5,599 bases of DNA from Bacillota bacterium (GTDB taxonomy: Bacteria; Bacillota; Dethiobacteria; DTU022), in assembly GCA_012510305.1 (NCBI GenBank), contig JAAZIE010000249.1, forward strand, positions 1 to 5,599, in the 5' to 3' direction. The translations under genes were made by a program, and so were the position numbers. The notes under the pieces are model-generated. The model was not told the DNA's origin. It saw nothing but the letters and a program-made list of their open reading frames with translations, and did not search any database. Shown here one piece after another: positions 5,478 to 5,599 of this stretch (the stretch's first letter is position 1; each line of letters begins with the position of its first letter).

Positions 5478-5599
5478 CTTTCCTCCCTCTCCTCCCCTCC
5501 CCTGCCGAAACGCGTGCAACACGAAGGTACGTCCCCAAATGTTTCACTTAAATAATCCCCTTTCCCCTTTCTTTCAGCTTGGCAGGGCAAGATTATTGG

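Larger units (their letters stand above)
5402..5599. other. Gene-free tail with pyrimidine tracts and possible dispersed-repeat sequence
   Basis: No supported gene lies in these 198 bases. Besides the two inverted repeats, it has pure pyrimidine runs at 5477-5503 and 5556-5575, a short hairpin CGTG-CAA-CACG (5513-5523), and GGTACGTCCCC (5526-5536), which resembles borders of small repeats seen near IS200-like transposases in some Firmicutes (recollection, unverified). No inverted partner of that string exists in the window. Confidence 0.45.

Noticed and set aside
5445..5555. 36-codon + strand ORF after comEC
   Set aside because: Its frame runs through the inverted repeat and the pyrimidine tract, giving a low-complexity Ser/Leu/Pro peptide; the upstream G-run is a poor ribosome binding site.
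5582..5599. GCAGG at the right edge as a third copy of the sigma-H-like motif
   Set aside because: The matching CGAAAT position would be at 5604, outside the window, and the bases after GCAGG (GCAAG) do not fit AGGAWWW.

Overview
The window looks like a chromosomal segment from a Gram-positive-type (monoderm) bacterium, most plausibly an anaerobic Clostridia-like Firmicute of moderate to high GC. This is inferred from four signs. Two genes have strong AGGAGG-type ribosome binding sites, one of them paired with a TTG start. One surface protein ends in a sortase-type tail (LPQTS, a membrane segment, then basic residues). The first gene encodes a probable lipoprotein. Two upstream regions carry sigma-H-like/Spo0A-box-like motifs. 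Nothing in the window fixes the genus.

Layout, all real genes on the + strand. (1) 2-571: a short leucine-rich-repeat (LRR) protein with a hydrophobic N-terminus ending in a lipobox-like FSGC; its true start lies left of the window. (2) 572-1005: a 434-base gap with several inverted repeats, a sigma-H-like motif at 778-805 and a possible sigma-A promoter at 927-956. (3) 1006-2508: a secreted 500-residue protein with a parallel beta-helix N-terminal half, a C-terminal domain typical of surface proteins, and an LPQTS cell-wall sorting signal. (4) 2509-2929: a 421-base gap with a textbook rho-independent terminator at 2603-2637, a second sigma-H-like motif at 2778-2805 and a hairpin in the probable comEC leader. 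(5) 2930-5401: comEC, a full-length 823-residue DNA uptake channel protein with DUF4131/OB, Competence and metallo-beta-lactamase parts. (6) 5402-5599: a gene-free tail rich in inverted repeats and pyrimidine tracts, possibly part of a dispersed repeat.

The first two genes encode extracellular proteins, one probably lipid-anchored and one probably wall-anchored, so they may serve surface binding; this is inference from architecture. comEC is separated from them by a strong terminator and appears to be its own transcription unit; no comEA or other competence gene is in view. The most interesting signal is a pair of near-matching motifs of the form GCAGG-N17-CGAAAT, one upstream of the beta-helix gene and one upstream of comEC. 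Both have the spacing of sigma-H promoters, and the comEC copy contains an exact Spo0A box (TGTCGAA). This suggests that the surface protein and the DNA uptake channel are switched on together at the transition state. I see no clear evidence of a wholly new multi-gene system.
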